12,739 bases of DNA from CAWUIH01 sp963922495 (GTDB taxonomy: Bacteria; Pseudomonadota; Gammaproteobacteria; Coxiellales; Coxiellaceae). Positions 1 through 7,070 of the stretch are shown here, in pieces; position 1 is the stretch's first letter, and each line of letters begins with the position of its first letter. The stretch lies in contig CAWUIH010000046.1 in NCBI GenBank assembly GCA_963922495.1, positions 1-12,739 of the forward strand, written 5' to 3'. Below the pieces are notes generated by a model. The model saw only the letters and a list, made by a program, of their open reading frames with translations. It was not told the origin of the DNA and did no database searches. Made by a program: the position numbers and the translations under genes.

Positions 1-175
1 TGGGTTAACCGTATTGTACAAAATTATTGCGTTCCACGCAAAGACGCGAAGAGCCTAAATTTTTCACATTCTTGGCTAATGAGAAAGGCATAGTCAACGT
101 TGCTGCTCTGAATGCCCTGAAAAAATAGAATAAAATCATAAAGTCGTGGAGCAGTGTCGGATTATGACACGAACC

Positions 176-348
176 TTAACACTGGGCCCGAAAGAGCCAA
201 AAATAGGGGTTTTTGAATTACTCTTGCCAGTTACGGGCCAATTTTTTAAAATTTAATCATTTTAAATCAACTGGTTAAGTCAATTTGGTGCCACTTTTAG
301 GGAAGATATACCCGCGGAATCTAGTTAGTCAACAAAGCCCAGTGTTAA
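176..348. repeat. 12-bp perfect inverted repeat bounding about 173 bp (possible MITE or remnant)
   Basis: TTAACACTGGGC at 176-187 is matched exactly by its reverse complement GCCCAGTGTTAA at 337-348. The match does not extend further in either direction. One reading is a small non-autonomous element with 8-bp ends (CACTGGGC) flanked by a TTAA duplication, about 165 bp from 180 to 344. TTAA is itself palindromic, so the sequence cannot separate a target duplication from part of the repeat. No transposase is encoded within it. A long-range cruciform or a chance repeat are alternatives. Confidence 0.4.
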
Positions 349-414
349 TAACATGCCATATGTTTTATAAGCAAATTAAACCTTAACAACAGAATTCATG
401 CAATTATCTGTTTT

Positions 415-443
415 TTGACGTACAATACCCGACTATCGATACA
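415..443 (+). promoter_or_regulatory. Tentative promoter of the ten-gene operon
   Basis: TTGACG at 415-420 matches a sigma70 -35 box at five of six positions. The hexamer 17 nt downstream, GATACA at 438-443, is a poor -10 box with three of six matches. The placement just before the first gene is right, but the implied leader would be very short. An activator-dependent promoter or an unrecognised one further upstream is equally possible. Confidence 0.25.
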
Positions 444-447
444 GAAT

Positions 448-451
448 GGAG
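448..451 (+). promoter_or_regulatory. Ribosome binding site supporting the GTG start at 462
   Basis: GGAG lies 10 nt before the GTG at 462. No in-frame ATG nearby gives the usual SbnB-family N-terminus, so this site supports GTG as the start codon. Confidence 0.55.
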
Positions 452-461
452 TCCACTTTCG

Positions 462-1484
462 GTGTTTTATGTTATACCACATGATGCAGTCAAAAATATC
501 ATCAACTCTCAACGTGATGAAATATATAAAACAATAAAACAAGCCTATCTACTACACGAATCAGGTGAAACTGTATGCCCCAGCAGCTATTTCTTAAGAT
601 ATCCTTACAAACCTGACCAGCGTATTATTGCCTTACCCTCTCACATTGACGCACATATTAACCGCTCTGGTATCAAATGGATAGGCAGCAACCCAAACAA
701 TGTTAAAGCTGGAAAGCCTCGAGCTTCAGCTGTGTTTATTCTCAATGACGGCATCAGCAAATACCCGCTGGCTTGCATTGAAAGCTCGATCATTAGCGCC
801 ACGCGAACAGCTTACTCTGCTGTATTAGCCGCCCACACCATTAACCAATCCCATCATGCAAAATCGATAGGCTTTGTAGGCTCAGGCCCAATTGCAGAAA
901 GCATCTTAACAGCATTCTCAAATTTAAATTGGACGTTTGAACAAATAAATGTTTTCGACCTTAATAAATCAAGAGAGACAACATTTAAACTAAAAGCATA
1001 TAAAAAATTTCCAAACACCGCTCACATCCACTCACTAGAAACTAATGAACTCATTGATCAATCAGAGATTATCTGTTTTGCAACCACCGCCCTGACACCG
1101 CACATTAACCACCCATTATTAGCTTGTGGCAACAAAACTATCTTACACATTTCACTTCGTGATATTGCCCCCGAAACCATCATCAATGCAAACAATATCG
1201 TTGATGACTATCAACATATATTACAAGCGAAAACATCGCTCGATTTGGCATCGTCAATTCAATCACCTGAGTCTTTCATCAACAGCACGCTAGGGGCAAT
1301 GATTAGCATGCAAGTAAAACTTGACCCCACCAAATCAACTATATTCTCTCCCATGGGGCTTGGCATACTTGATTTAGCACTTGCGAATTTTGTGTATGAG
1401 GCTGCGCTAGCCAATCAATCTGCTATCCCTATCCCCAACTTCTTTGGTGGCGAAAGTACTATAACAGAGGAAGCAACTCAATGA
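462..1484 (+). CDS. sbnB: SbnB-like NAD-dependent dehydrogenase, ornithine cyclodeaminase/mu-crystallin family
   Basis: This 340-aa protein matches the SbnB branch of the ornithine cyclodeaminase/mu-crystallin family. Visible blocks are the substrate-site KW at 72-73, KPRASAVFILND at 85-96, SATRTAYSAVLAA at 112-124, the Rossmann segment GFVGSGPIAESIL at 137-149, SLRDIAPE at 231-238, NIVDDYQHI at 245-253 and FSPMGLGILDLAL at 295-307. SbnB oxidatively hydrolyses N-(1-amino-1-carboxy-2-ethyl)-glutamate to 2-oxoglutarate and L-2,3-diaminopropionate, a building block of siderophores and of zwittermicin-type antibiotics. The usual partner SbnA, a PLP enzyme that makes this substrate, is absent from the window. 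The start is GTG with GGAG 10 nt upstream. It is the first gene of the operon and overlaps the next by 4 nt (ATGA). The family call is firm; the exact substrate is inferred. Confidence 0.85.
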   Translation: MFYVIPHDAVKNIINSQRDEIYKTIKQAYLLHESGETVCPSSYFLRYPYKPDQRIIALPSHIDAHINRSGIKWIGSNPNNVKAGKPRASAVFILNDGISKYPLACIESSIISATRTAYSAVLAAHTINQSHHAKSIGFVGSGPIAESILTAFSNLNWTFEQINVFDLNKSRETTFKLKAYKKFPNTAHIHSLETNELIDQSEIICFATTALTPHINHPLLACGNKTILHISLRDIAPETIINANNIVDDYQHILQAKTSLDLASSIQSPESFINSTLGAMISMQVKLDPTKSTIFSPMGLGILDLALANFVYEAALANQSAIPIPNFFGGESTITEEATQ

Positions 1485-2008
1485 TTGAAGCTATTAGCGA
1501 TGCACTAAAACAAGTTCTTTACCGCTATTGGCGCTTCAAAGATAATGCTTATTTCAACATTCTTGAGCAGATATACCGGAAGGACAATGAACTACTTCCC
1601 AATTTTATTGGCGTACCTGATGCTGGAGGTTACCTAATTCCAAACTTCTCCAACCCATCACTCAAATCCTATCAGGGAAAAGAAATCGCTTTCATCAATA
1701 GTTACCAATTTGCAATTTACTGGCTATCTGGCGTCAGCGCTCGCGCAATGGGTGATGCTGCCGATGGCCAATATCATTTTGTACTTTCTCAACTTAACCT
1801 TAAAATACCTATCACATTAACGTTAGATAAACTGGATAACTATATTAATATCACTTCAATAAACACTAAAGAAACCGTGAGCAAAGCCACACACCTAAAA
1901 GGTTGCTTCCTACCATATGCATTTATTGAAGCTGAACTAAAACACCTCCTCAACCAGCACTTAATACAACACCTCCAACTAACACCTACCGGTGCAAGTA
2001 TAGTATGA
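1481..2008 (+). CDS. Unknown protein A, paralogue of protein B at 7067-7669
   Basis: I do not recognise this 175-aa protein. It has no signal peptide, clear membrane segment or known catalytic motif. It aligns without gaps over about its first 100 residues with the 200-aa product of 7067-7669. Shared positions include Y24-F25, P40-N41, Y51, F56, G66, E68-I69-A70, Y75, W81-L82, G84, G91, G96 and Y98. Near the C-terminus both carry an IE-x-ELK segment and a final P[T/S]GA[S/T]I[V/L] block. The even spread of conserved aromatic, glycine and proline residues suggests a compact soluble fold. It overlaps both neighbours by 4 nt (ATGA) and has AGAGGA about 10 nt before its ATG. Its position between the SbnB-like gene and the AT implies a role in the same pathway. 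No function is assigned. Confidence 0.85.
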   Translation: MIEAISDALKQVLYRYWRFKDNAYFNILEQIYRKDNELLPNFIGVPDAGGYLIPNFSNPSLKSYQGKEIAFINSYQFAIYWLSGVSARAMGDAADGQYHFVLSQLNLKIPITLTLDKLDNYINITSINTKETVSKATHLKGCFLPYAFIEAELKHLLNQHLIQHLQLTPTGASIV

Positions 2009-3000
2009 GTAACATATCGCAATTAAAGATTATTTTTCTTTTCCCTGGACAAGGTCATCAATACAGCAATATGACCAAAGATCTATACAAAGCGAATTCA
2101 ACATTCAATTACCACATGAATCAATGCTTTCAAATTTTAAAAAATCAACACCAGATTGATCTAGCACCTATCCTCTACCCAATTAAACAAGAAGACAACA
2201 CCATACACCAAATAATTTTCAGCACCATTAGTATATTTTGCGTCGAATTTTCACTTGCCCAAGTATTAATATCTAGAAACATTAACCCTAGCATCATGCT
2301 TGGCAACAGCCTAGGTGAATATACTGCCGCCTGCATCAGCGGCGTCTTAACTTTAGCAGACGCCATCCACATGGCAGTTATACGATCTAGCCTGATGGCT
2401 AAACTACCACCAGGCAAAATGGTTGGAGCCTCTCTTAGTGCTGATGAGGTCAAACATCTACTACCAGCTAACATATCAATTGCTGCCGACCTTGGAGATT
2501 CTTGCATATTATCCGGCCCAGATGCTGCTATATCAGAGCTGCAGAAAACACTAACACAGCAGAAAGTTTTCACTCACCCTCTAAATATAGACTGCCCAGG
2601 TCACTCAACAACGATAAATCAATTTCTTCCTGAGTTTGTTGATAACTGCAGAGAAATACATTTACAGCCACCTACGATTCCCTTCTTCTCAAATATCACT
2701 GGTGACTATATATCATCCCAACAGGCACAAGATATCTACTATTGGGCATCTCAGATGCAACAAACTGTACAACTTGCAAAAAGCTGCCGCCAACTGCTGT
2801 CAATAAGCAACGCCATTTTTCTTGAAATTGGACCAGGCAATTCTCTATGCTTGCTGCTATCTCAGCTAGCACCCCAAAACAACAAAATAACCCTACTAAA
2901 CCTAATTCAAAATAGTAAGCGACAACACAATGATGTAGAATACTTTGACAGAAAACTCAAACAACTAACCACTCAATCTGAATCAAGGATAGAAGGATGA
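2005..3000 (+). CDS. Free-standing (discrete) malonyl-type acyltransferase
   Basis: This 331-aa protein is a stand-alone acyltransferase of the FabD/polyketide synthase AT family. It has FPGQG at 13-17 (oxyanion glutamine Q16), the nucleophile elbow GNSLGE at 100-105 (Ser102), R127 in RSSLM, which aligns with the arginine that binds the free carboxylate of malonyl-type substrates, His200 as the likely catalytic partner, and FLEIGPGNS at 272-280. The text around it (LPPGKM, the ILSGP region) resembles ATs of hybrid NRPS/PKS proteins more than housekeeping FabD. Two oddities are Asn101 where the family usually has His, and CPGH at 197-200 where malonyl ATs have HAFH and methylmalonyl ATs YASH. 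It probably moves an extender unit from the ACP at 4900-5145 to a synthase, as the discrete AT does in zwittermicin biosynthesis. It overlaps both neighbours by 4 nt and its start has only a weak Shine-Dalgarno, so it may be translationally coupled. Confidence 0.85.
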   Translation: MSNISQLKIIFLFPGQGHQYSNMTKDLYKANSTFNYHMNQCFQILKNQHQIDLAPILYPIKQEDNTIHQIIFSTISIFCVEFSLAQVLISRNINPSIMLGNSLGEYTAACISGVLTLADAIHMAVIRSSLMAKLPPGKMVGASLSADEVKHLLPANISIAADLGDSCILSGPDAAISELQKTLTQQKVFTHPLNIDCPGHSTTINQFLPEFVDNCREIHLQPPTIPFFSNITGDYISSQQAQDIYYWASQMQQTVQLAKSCRQLLSISNAIFLEIGPGNSLCLLLSQLAPQNNKITLLNLIQNSKRQHNDVEYFDRKLKQLTTQSESRIEG

Positions 3001-3851
3001 GCATAAGAAAAATAGGCATCATCGGAGCTGGCATTATGGGACGAGGTATTGCACTCGATTTTGCCTCTAATGGCTTCGAAATCAGTCTTCACGACATTAA
3101 CAGTAAAGCATTAGAATCCGCCAAAATTACCATCAAAGATGACTTACGCGAAATTCTATTTTTCAAACAATCATTAGCCATCACTCAATTTGAAGCATTA
3201 AAAATTAGCTACCATACAGATTATCAAGCATTAGCGGATGCTGATTTCATCATTGAAAATATCGACGAATGCGAAAAAACAAAAAAAATGCTACTCAAAA
3301 ACATTCAGCCTTTTTGTAATAGCAATACCATTATTGCTGCCAACACCAGCTGCATTCCAATTACCGAGCTAGCATCTCATTACCAATATCCTGAAAATAT
3401 TATTGGTACGCACTTTATGAACCCAGCCCCATTACAAAAGCTGGTAGAAATTATCCGCGGTTACTTCACAAGTGACAGCACCCTAGAAACTGCAATTGAG
3501 TTAATTTCTTCAATTGGTAAATCCCATGTTATTGTCAATGACTCACCTGGCTTCATCTCCAATCGACTGTCCCATCTTTTGATGAATGAAGCTGCTTTTT
3601 TAGTCAATGAAAACATTGCCAACGCTAAAGACATAGACAAACTCTTTAAGGAAGGCTATGGACACAAAATGGGTCCCCTTGAAACTGCTGATCTTATAGG
3701 TCTAGATACTGTTGTAAAATCACTGAAAGTGCTATTTGACCAACTTCAAGACCCTAAGTTTAGGTGCTGCCCCCTATTAAAAAAAATGGTAGCTGCAGGA
3801 AAACTGGGAAGAAAATCTGGCGAAGGGTTCTATCAATATATATATGGATAA
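2997..3851 (+). CDS. 3-hydroxyacyl-CoA dehydrogenase family enzyme, FkbK-like (hydroxymalonyl-ACP pathway)
   Basis: This 284-aa protein has the full architecture of short 3-hydroxyacyl-CoA dehydrogenases. There is an N-terminal NAD-binding GAGIMG at 10-15, catalytic-site residues Ser118 (NTS), His139 (THFMNP), Glu151 (VEII) and Asn189 (FISNR), and the C-terminal KLGRKSGEGFYQY at 269-281. The spacings Ser-His 21, His-Glu 12 and His-Asn 50 match those of human HADH (Ser137, His158, Glu170, Asn208), so it looks active. In FkbH-containing cassettes this enzyme oxidises the C3 hydroxyl of glyceryl-ACP as the first oxidation toward hydroxymalonyl-ACP. Adjacent genes for FkbH and the ACP support that role here over fatty acid breakdown. 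A good ribosome site (AAGGATAGAAGG) precedes the ATG, which overlaps the AT stop by 4 nt. Confidence 0.88.
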   Translation: MSIRKIGIIGAGIMGRGIALDFASNGFEISLHDINSKALESAKITIKDDLREILFFKQSLAITQFEALKISYHTDYQALADADFIIENIDECEKTKKMLLKNIQPFCNSNTIIAANTSCIPITELASHYQYPENIIGTHFMNPAPLQKLVEIIRGYFTSDSTLETAIELISSIGKSHVIVNDSPGFISNRLSHLLMNEAAFLVNENIANAKDIDKLFKEGYGHKMGPLETADLIGLDTVVKSLKVLFDQLQDPKFRCCPLLKKMVAAGKLGRKSGEGFYQYIYG

Positions 3852-3854
3852 CAC

Positions 3855-4910
3855 ATGGATGCACCTAAAATTAAAGCCGTTGTATGGGACCTCGACAATA
3901 CCATATGGAATGGCATATTGCTTGAAAACGACAAGCTATCTCTAAAGAAGGATATTGTCGACACTATCATTACGCTCGATAAGCGAGGCATATTACAATC
4001 TATCGTCAGCAAAAATGATTACACTGCTGCAATCGATAAACTAAAGCAATTTCAACTTGATAAATACTTCCTTTACCCACAAATACACTGGGGAGCAAAA
4101 TCAACATCAGTAAAGACTATTGCTGACAAATTAAATCTCGCCCTCAACACATTTGCCTTTATCGATGATAGTCAATTTGAACTTTCCGAGGTAAAAACAA
4201 CGCTTCCAGAAGTTACTTGTATTCTTGCAGAGGAACATCTAGCAGTTCTTGAAAATCCCCGATTTATACCAAGATTTATTACAAACGACTCTAAGAATCG
4301 AAGGCGTTTATACCAAGCTGATGAAGTCAGAAACAGAATAGAAGCCAATTTTTCAGACCCAAAAGAGAGTTTTCTCTCATCACTTAATATGGAGTTCACC
4401 ATATCTGAAGCTAGCGAAAATGACTTACAAAGGGCAGTCGAATTAACAGAAAGGACTAATCAACTTAATTCCACGGGAAAAATATACAGCTACAAAGAAC
4501 TCCTGTCTTGCATCAATTCAGGAGATTACAAAGTCTACATCTGCGATTTGAATGACAAGTTTGGCAGCTATGGTAAAATTGGCCTTGCTGTCGTTAAAAC
4601 CACTACGAATGTCGACTATCTCGAATTATTGCTAATGTCATGCCGAGTAATGTCAAGAGGTGTTGGCACAGTGTTACTATCTTACATCCTGAATAACGCC
4701 AAGTTAAAATCAAAAACCGTTGAGACGGTATTTCACGAAACGGGAAAGAATGAGCTTATGTACATTACTTTAAAGTTCGCCAACTTTAAAGAAAAAGAAA
4801 GCACTACCAGCTCAAAGAAGCTATTATACAACGATCTTTCTTACATACATGACTACCCTAATTACATCACTCTAACAACTGATATAGGAGAGACTATTTA
4901 TGCCACATAA
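3855..4910 (+). CDS. fkbH: FkbH-like HAD-IIIC glyceryl transferase/phosphatase
   Basis: This 351-aa protein has the usual FkbH length and two-domain plan. The N-terminal HAD domain shows DLDNT at 12-16 (Asp12 and Asp14), SKN at 52-54, a lysine in WGAKS (Lys82) and DDSQ at 104-107. The C-terminal half, from about residue 175, is GNAT-like and includes the NQLNSTGK segment and SCRVMSRGVG. FkbH proteins capture 1,3-bisphosphoglycerate, dephosphorylate it and load the D-glyceryl group onto the phosphopantetheine arm of a dedicated ACP. The ACP gene follows at once and overlaps this one by 11 nt. This is the committing step for glyceryl-, hydroxymalonyl- and methoxymalonyl-ACP. It starts 3 nt after the preceding stop codon. 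Confidence 0.92.
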   Translation: MDAPKIKAVVWDLDNTIWNGILLENDKLSLKKDIVDTIITLDKRGILQSIVSKNDYTAAIDKLKQFQLDKYFLYPQIHWGAKSTSVKTIADKLNLALNTFAFIDDSQFELSEVKTTLPEVTCILAEEHLAVLENPRFIPRFITNDSKNRRRLYQADEVRNRIEANFSDPKESFLSSLNMEFTISEASENDLQRAVELTERTNQLNSTGKIYSYKELLSCINSGDYKVYICDLNDKFGSYGKIGLAVVKTTTNVDYLELLLMSCRVMSRGVGTVLLSYILNNAKLKSKTVETVFHETGKNELMYITLKFANFKEKESTTSSKKLLYNDLSYIHDYPNYITLTTDIGETIYAT

Positions 4911-5145
4911 ACAAAAAATAAGAGACTTCATCACATCAAATATGACAACATTTGGTGACGACATTGAACTCAAAGACTGTGATAATTTTTTCAAGTTAGG
5001 CTTCTTAACATCGCTATTTGCCATGAAACTCATACGGTTTGTCGAAAAAGAATTTAACATCATAGTTGAACCGGAAGAAATGAATCTTGATAATTTTAGC
5101 AGCATCAATAACATCTCCCAGCTGATTACAAACAAACAATCTTAG
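4900..5145 (+). CDS. Acyl carrier protein, FkbJ-like
   Basis: This 81-aa acidic protein is a single carrier domain. The helix II motif reads GFLTSLFAMKLIRFVE at 34-49, with Ser38 as the expected 4'-phosphopantetheine attachment site. The common ACP motif is DSL. The dedicated ACPs of methoxymalonyl cassettes, as I recall them, carry a variant close to NSLFAMQL, and this protein fits that subgroup with Thr37 before the serine. Further downstream, NLDNFSSINNI at 62-72 is also typical of it. The intermediate is therefore expected to stay bound here while the FkbH, hydroxyacyl dehydrogenase and acyl dehydrogenase enzymes act on it. GGAG is present before the ATG, within the end of the FkbH gene. 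A gap of 12 nt separates it from the methyltransferase gene. Confidence 0.88.
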   Translation: MPHKQKIRDFITSNMTTFGDDIELKDCDNFFKLGFLTSLFAMKLIRFVEKEFNIIVEPEEMNLDNFSSINNISQLITNKQS

Positions 5146-5157
5146 TAAGGCAGCCAT

Positions 5158-5892
5158 ATGACACAAAAAATCTATACAACCAAAACACAACAACCACCTG
5201 ATGAGTTTGATTGGAGCAGCTACTTTAACGACAAGCAACCACAAAAAAACGTCAACAATACCAGTATGACACCTCTTGAAAAGCGCATAAGGGAGCATCT
5301 CAAAGCAGACCGTTTCGAAATAAGTCTAGTATTAACCAAAACAATGCGCGCTCTATTGAAACATACCCCCATCCCAGACAATCCCTCAATAGTAGAGCTT
5401 GGCGCGGCAACAGGTTTTTTAACTCGCTGGCTGATTGATGAATATGGCGGCAATGGACTATTGATTGACAATAATGAAAATGCAAAACAACAATTCACTA
5501 ACCTTAAAGCAAATGATTACTACCAGATAGAATATATCCAAACCGATTTTTTCAACCTAAGTCTAGATTCAAAATTTGACATCGCAGGAAGTTTCGGTTT
5601 GATAGAGCATTTTACTGACAAATCAGATGTCATGCATGCGCATGCAAAATTTGTAAAACCAGGAGGTTTTCTAATAATTCTCGCCCCCCTAGACACTCGC
5701 CTCAGTAGAGTTTATTGGGAAGTACACGAAGAACTCAACCTAGGTTATCGAGAGTTATTGACCGAAAAAGCATTCAAAGAAATTTTTCAACATTGCCAAG
5801 ACTTCAAACTAATCACTACTGAAAAAAGTTACGGTTATGCTTACGACTTTATTGCCGGCGTTGCACAACATCAACTGGAACCATCATGCTAG
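5158..5892 (+). CDS. Class I SAM-dependent methyltransferase
   Basis: This 244-aa protein has a Rossmann-type methyltransferase fold. Motif I is VELGAATG at 79-86, the acidic ribose-binding residue is probably Asp104 (LLIDNN), QTDF at 128-131 is the adenine-side segment, FDIAGSFGLIEHF spans 140-152, and VKPGGFLI at 166-173 is the post-II strand. In context the most natural job is O-methylation of hydroxymalonyl-ACP to methoxymalonyl-ACP, the role of FkbG in FK520-type cassettes. However, this looks like a general Methyltransf_11/23-type enzyme, not the catechol/caffeoyl-CoA O-methyltransferase type I associate with FkbG. It could therefore be a non-orthologous replacement, or it could act on the final product instead. 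The first 50 or so residues are polar and of unclear function. Its stop overlaps the start of the acyl-CoA dehydrogenase gene by 7 nt. Confidence 0.85.
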   Translation: MTQKIYTTKTQQPPDEFDWSSYFNDKQPQKNVNNTSMTPLEKRIREHLKADRFEISLVLTKTMRALLKHTPIPDNPSIVELGAATGFLTRWLIDEYGGNGLLIDNNENAKQQFTNLKANDYYQIEYIQTDFFNLSLDSKFDIAGSFGLIEHFTDKSDVMHAHAKFVKPGGFLIILAPLDTRLSRVYWEVHEELNLGYRELLTEKAFKEIFQHCQDFKLITTEKSYGYAYDFIAGVAQHQLEPSC

Positions 5893-7070
5893 ACCATCAA
5901 CGAAAAATTCAACAACAAGCGGAAATATACGCACAAACATACCTTCGGCCACAAGCTCAAGATTTTGACATATCTGCAACACTACCAATTAACATCATAA
6001 AGAGTTTAGCCAAACATGGCTATCTTGGCGCTACAATCTCCAAAACCTATGGAGGCCTTGAACTTGATCCAATCAGTTATGGCTTTCTCACCGAAGAAAT
6101 TGGCAAGGCCTGTTGCTCAACACGATCATTACTAACCGTCCATACCTCACTTGTTGCAGAAGCCATTTCGCGTTGTGGCACCAAACCTCAAAAACTTCGC
6201 TGGCTGCCAAAACTTGCGGATGGCACTACTATAGCAGCATTCGCACTCTCAGAAGCAAATGCCGGATCAGACGCTCAATCGCTCTCTTGCAGCTACACGG
6301 TATCAGACAATAACTTTCTGATTACAGGCACCAAACATTGGGTTACGTTTGGAAGCATTGCAGATATTGCTTTAGTCTTCGCTCGTAATGGTGACACCAT
6401 CAGCGCTTTCATCATAGAACTAAACTCACCAAACATAAAACGTACCTCCATCAATGACATGACTGTCAATAAAGCATCACACCTTGCAGAGTTGCACTTT
6501 GACCAAGTTATTGTTCCGCGAGAAAATTTATTAGCAGTAGAAGGTGCTGGCTTTAGTTATGTTGCTAATACCGCCCTCGATAATGGCCGCTATAGCATTG
6601 CCTGGGCAGGCGTTGCCATCACACATGAGTGTCTAGACATTATGGTAAGCCATGCCAACCAACGTCATCAATTTGGTAAAAAACTCGCCGAATTTCAGCT
6701 GATTCAGCAAATGATTGCTGACACTAAAACACAACTAGAAGCAGCAAAGGCACTGTGTATTCAAGCTGGCACCCACCGGTCTGATCACCATGAGCAAGCA
6801 TCACTCCACACCAACATAGCCAAATTGTTCTCATCACAAGCTGCAGTTAAAGCTGCCAATAACGTATTACAAGTTTTAGGTGCTCGGGGGCTATGCTCAC
6901 ATCACCCTGCTCAACGTTTATATCGTGAGGCAAAGCTGTTAGAAATCATAGAAGGATCCACGCAACTACAGCAACAGCTCATAGCACTTGAAACACTGCC
7001 TTTGCACAATAAAATTTACCACCAACAACAAACCCCTCAACCAAACCATGTAAAGGAACCACTATCATGA
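5886..7070 (+). CDS. Acyl-CoA dehydrogenase family flavoprotein, FkbI-like
   Basis: This 394-aa protein has the family's normal size and landmarks. ALSEANAGSD at 120-129 is the flavin-site signature, TGTKHWVTFG follows at 147-156, HQFGKKLAEFQL spans 261-272, and EIIEGSTQ at 353-360 places Glu356 where the general base or active-site glutamate lies in this branch. The EGSTQ ending is closer to FkbI-type enzymes than to the EGTSEIQR form of fatty-acid acyl-CoA dehydrogenases. In methoxymalonyl cassettes the FkbI-type enzyme is assigned to oxidation of the ACP-bound C3 intermediate to hydroxymalonyl-ACP. Position after FkbH, ACP and the hydroxyacyl dehydrogenase supports this. Residues after about 370 form a polar tail. 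The gene overlaps both neighbours, by 7 and 4 nt. Confidence 0.88.
   Translation: MLDHQRKIQQQAEIYAQTYLRPQAQDFDISATLPINIIKSLAKHGYLGATISKTYGGLELDPISYGFLTEEIGKACCSTRSLLTVHTSLVAEAISRCGTKPQKLRWLPKLADGTTIAAFALSEANAGSDAQSLSCSYTVSDNNFLITGTKHWVTFGSIADIALVFARNGDTISAFIIELNSPNIKRTSINDMTVNKASHLAELHFDQVIVPRENLLAVEGAGFSYVANTALDNGRYSIAWAGVAITHECLDIMVSHANQRHQFGKKLAEFQLIQQMIADTKTQLEAAKALCIQAGTHRSDHHEQASLHTNIAKLFSSQAAVKAANNVLQVLGARGLCSHHPAQRLYREAKLLEIIEGSTQLQQQLIALETLPLHNKIYHQQQTPQPNHVKEPLS

Larger units (their letters stand above)
1..461. other. Upstream intergenic region without a convincing gene
   Basis: No open frame here looks like a real protein. The frame open from the left edge runs only about 30 codons to a TAG at 91-93. 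Its sequence around 31-55 (acgcaaagacgcgaag) resembles a repetitive extragenic phrase seen in many bacterial intergenic regions, but I cannot confirm that without a search. The region contains a perfect 12-bp inverted repeat at 176-187 and 337-348, a small hairpin (GTGTC 154-158 and GACAC 166-170), and an AT-rich stretch at 240-270. The part just before 462 should carry the promoter of the ten-gene operon. Confidence 0.6.

Noticed and set aside
1..93. Open frame from the left edge, about 30 codons to a TAG
   Set aside because: Too short, with no recognisable domain, and the DNA resembles a repetitive extragenic motif. It could be the end of a broken gene, but nothing supports that.
154..170. 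GTGTC/GACAC hairpin as a regulatory RNA or terminator
   Set aside because: A 5-bp stem with no T-run and no neighbouring gene end is too weak to call.
2175..2573. 132-codon minus-strand open frame
   Set aside because: It lies entirely within the acyltransferase gene, whose catalytic motifs are intact, and its own translation has no recognisable domain.
5014..5498. Several minus-strand open frames of 61-94 codons across the ACP and methyltransferase genes
   Set aside because: They are antisense to well-supported genes, overlap one another and show no domain or ribosome site.
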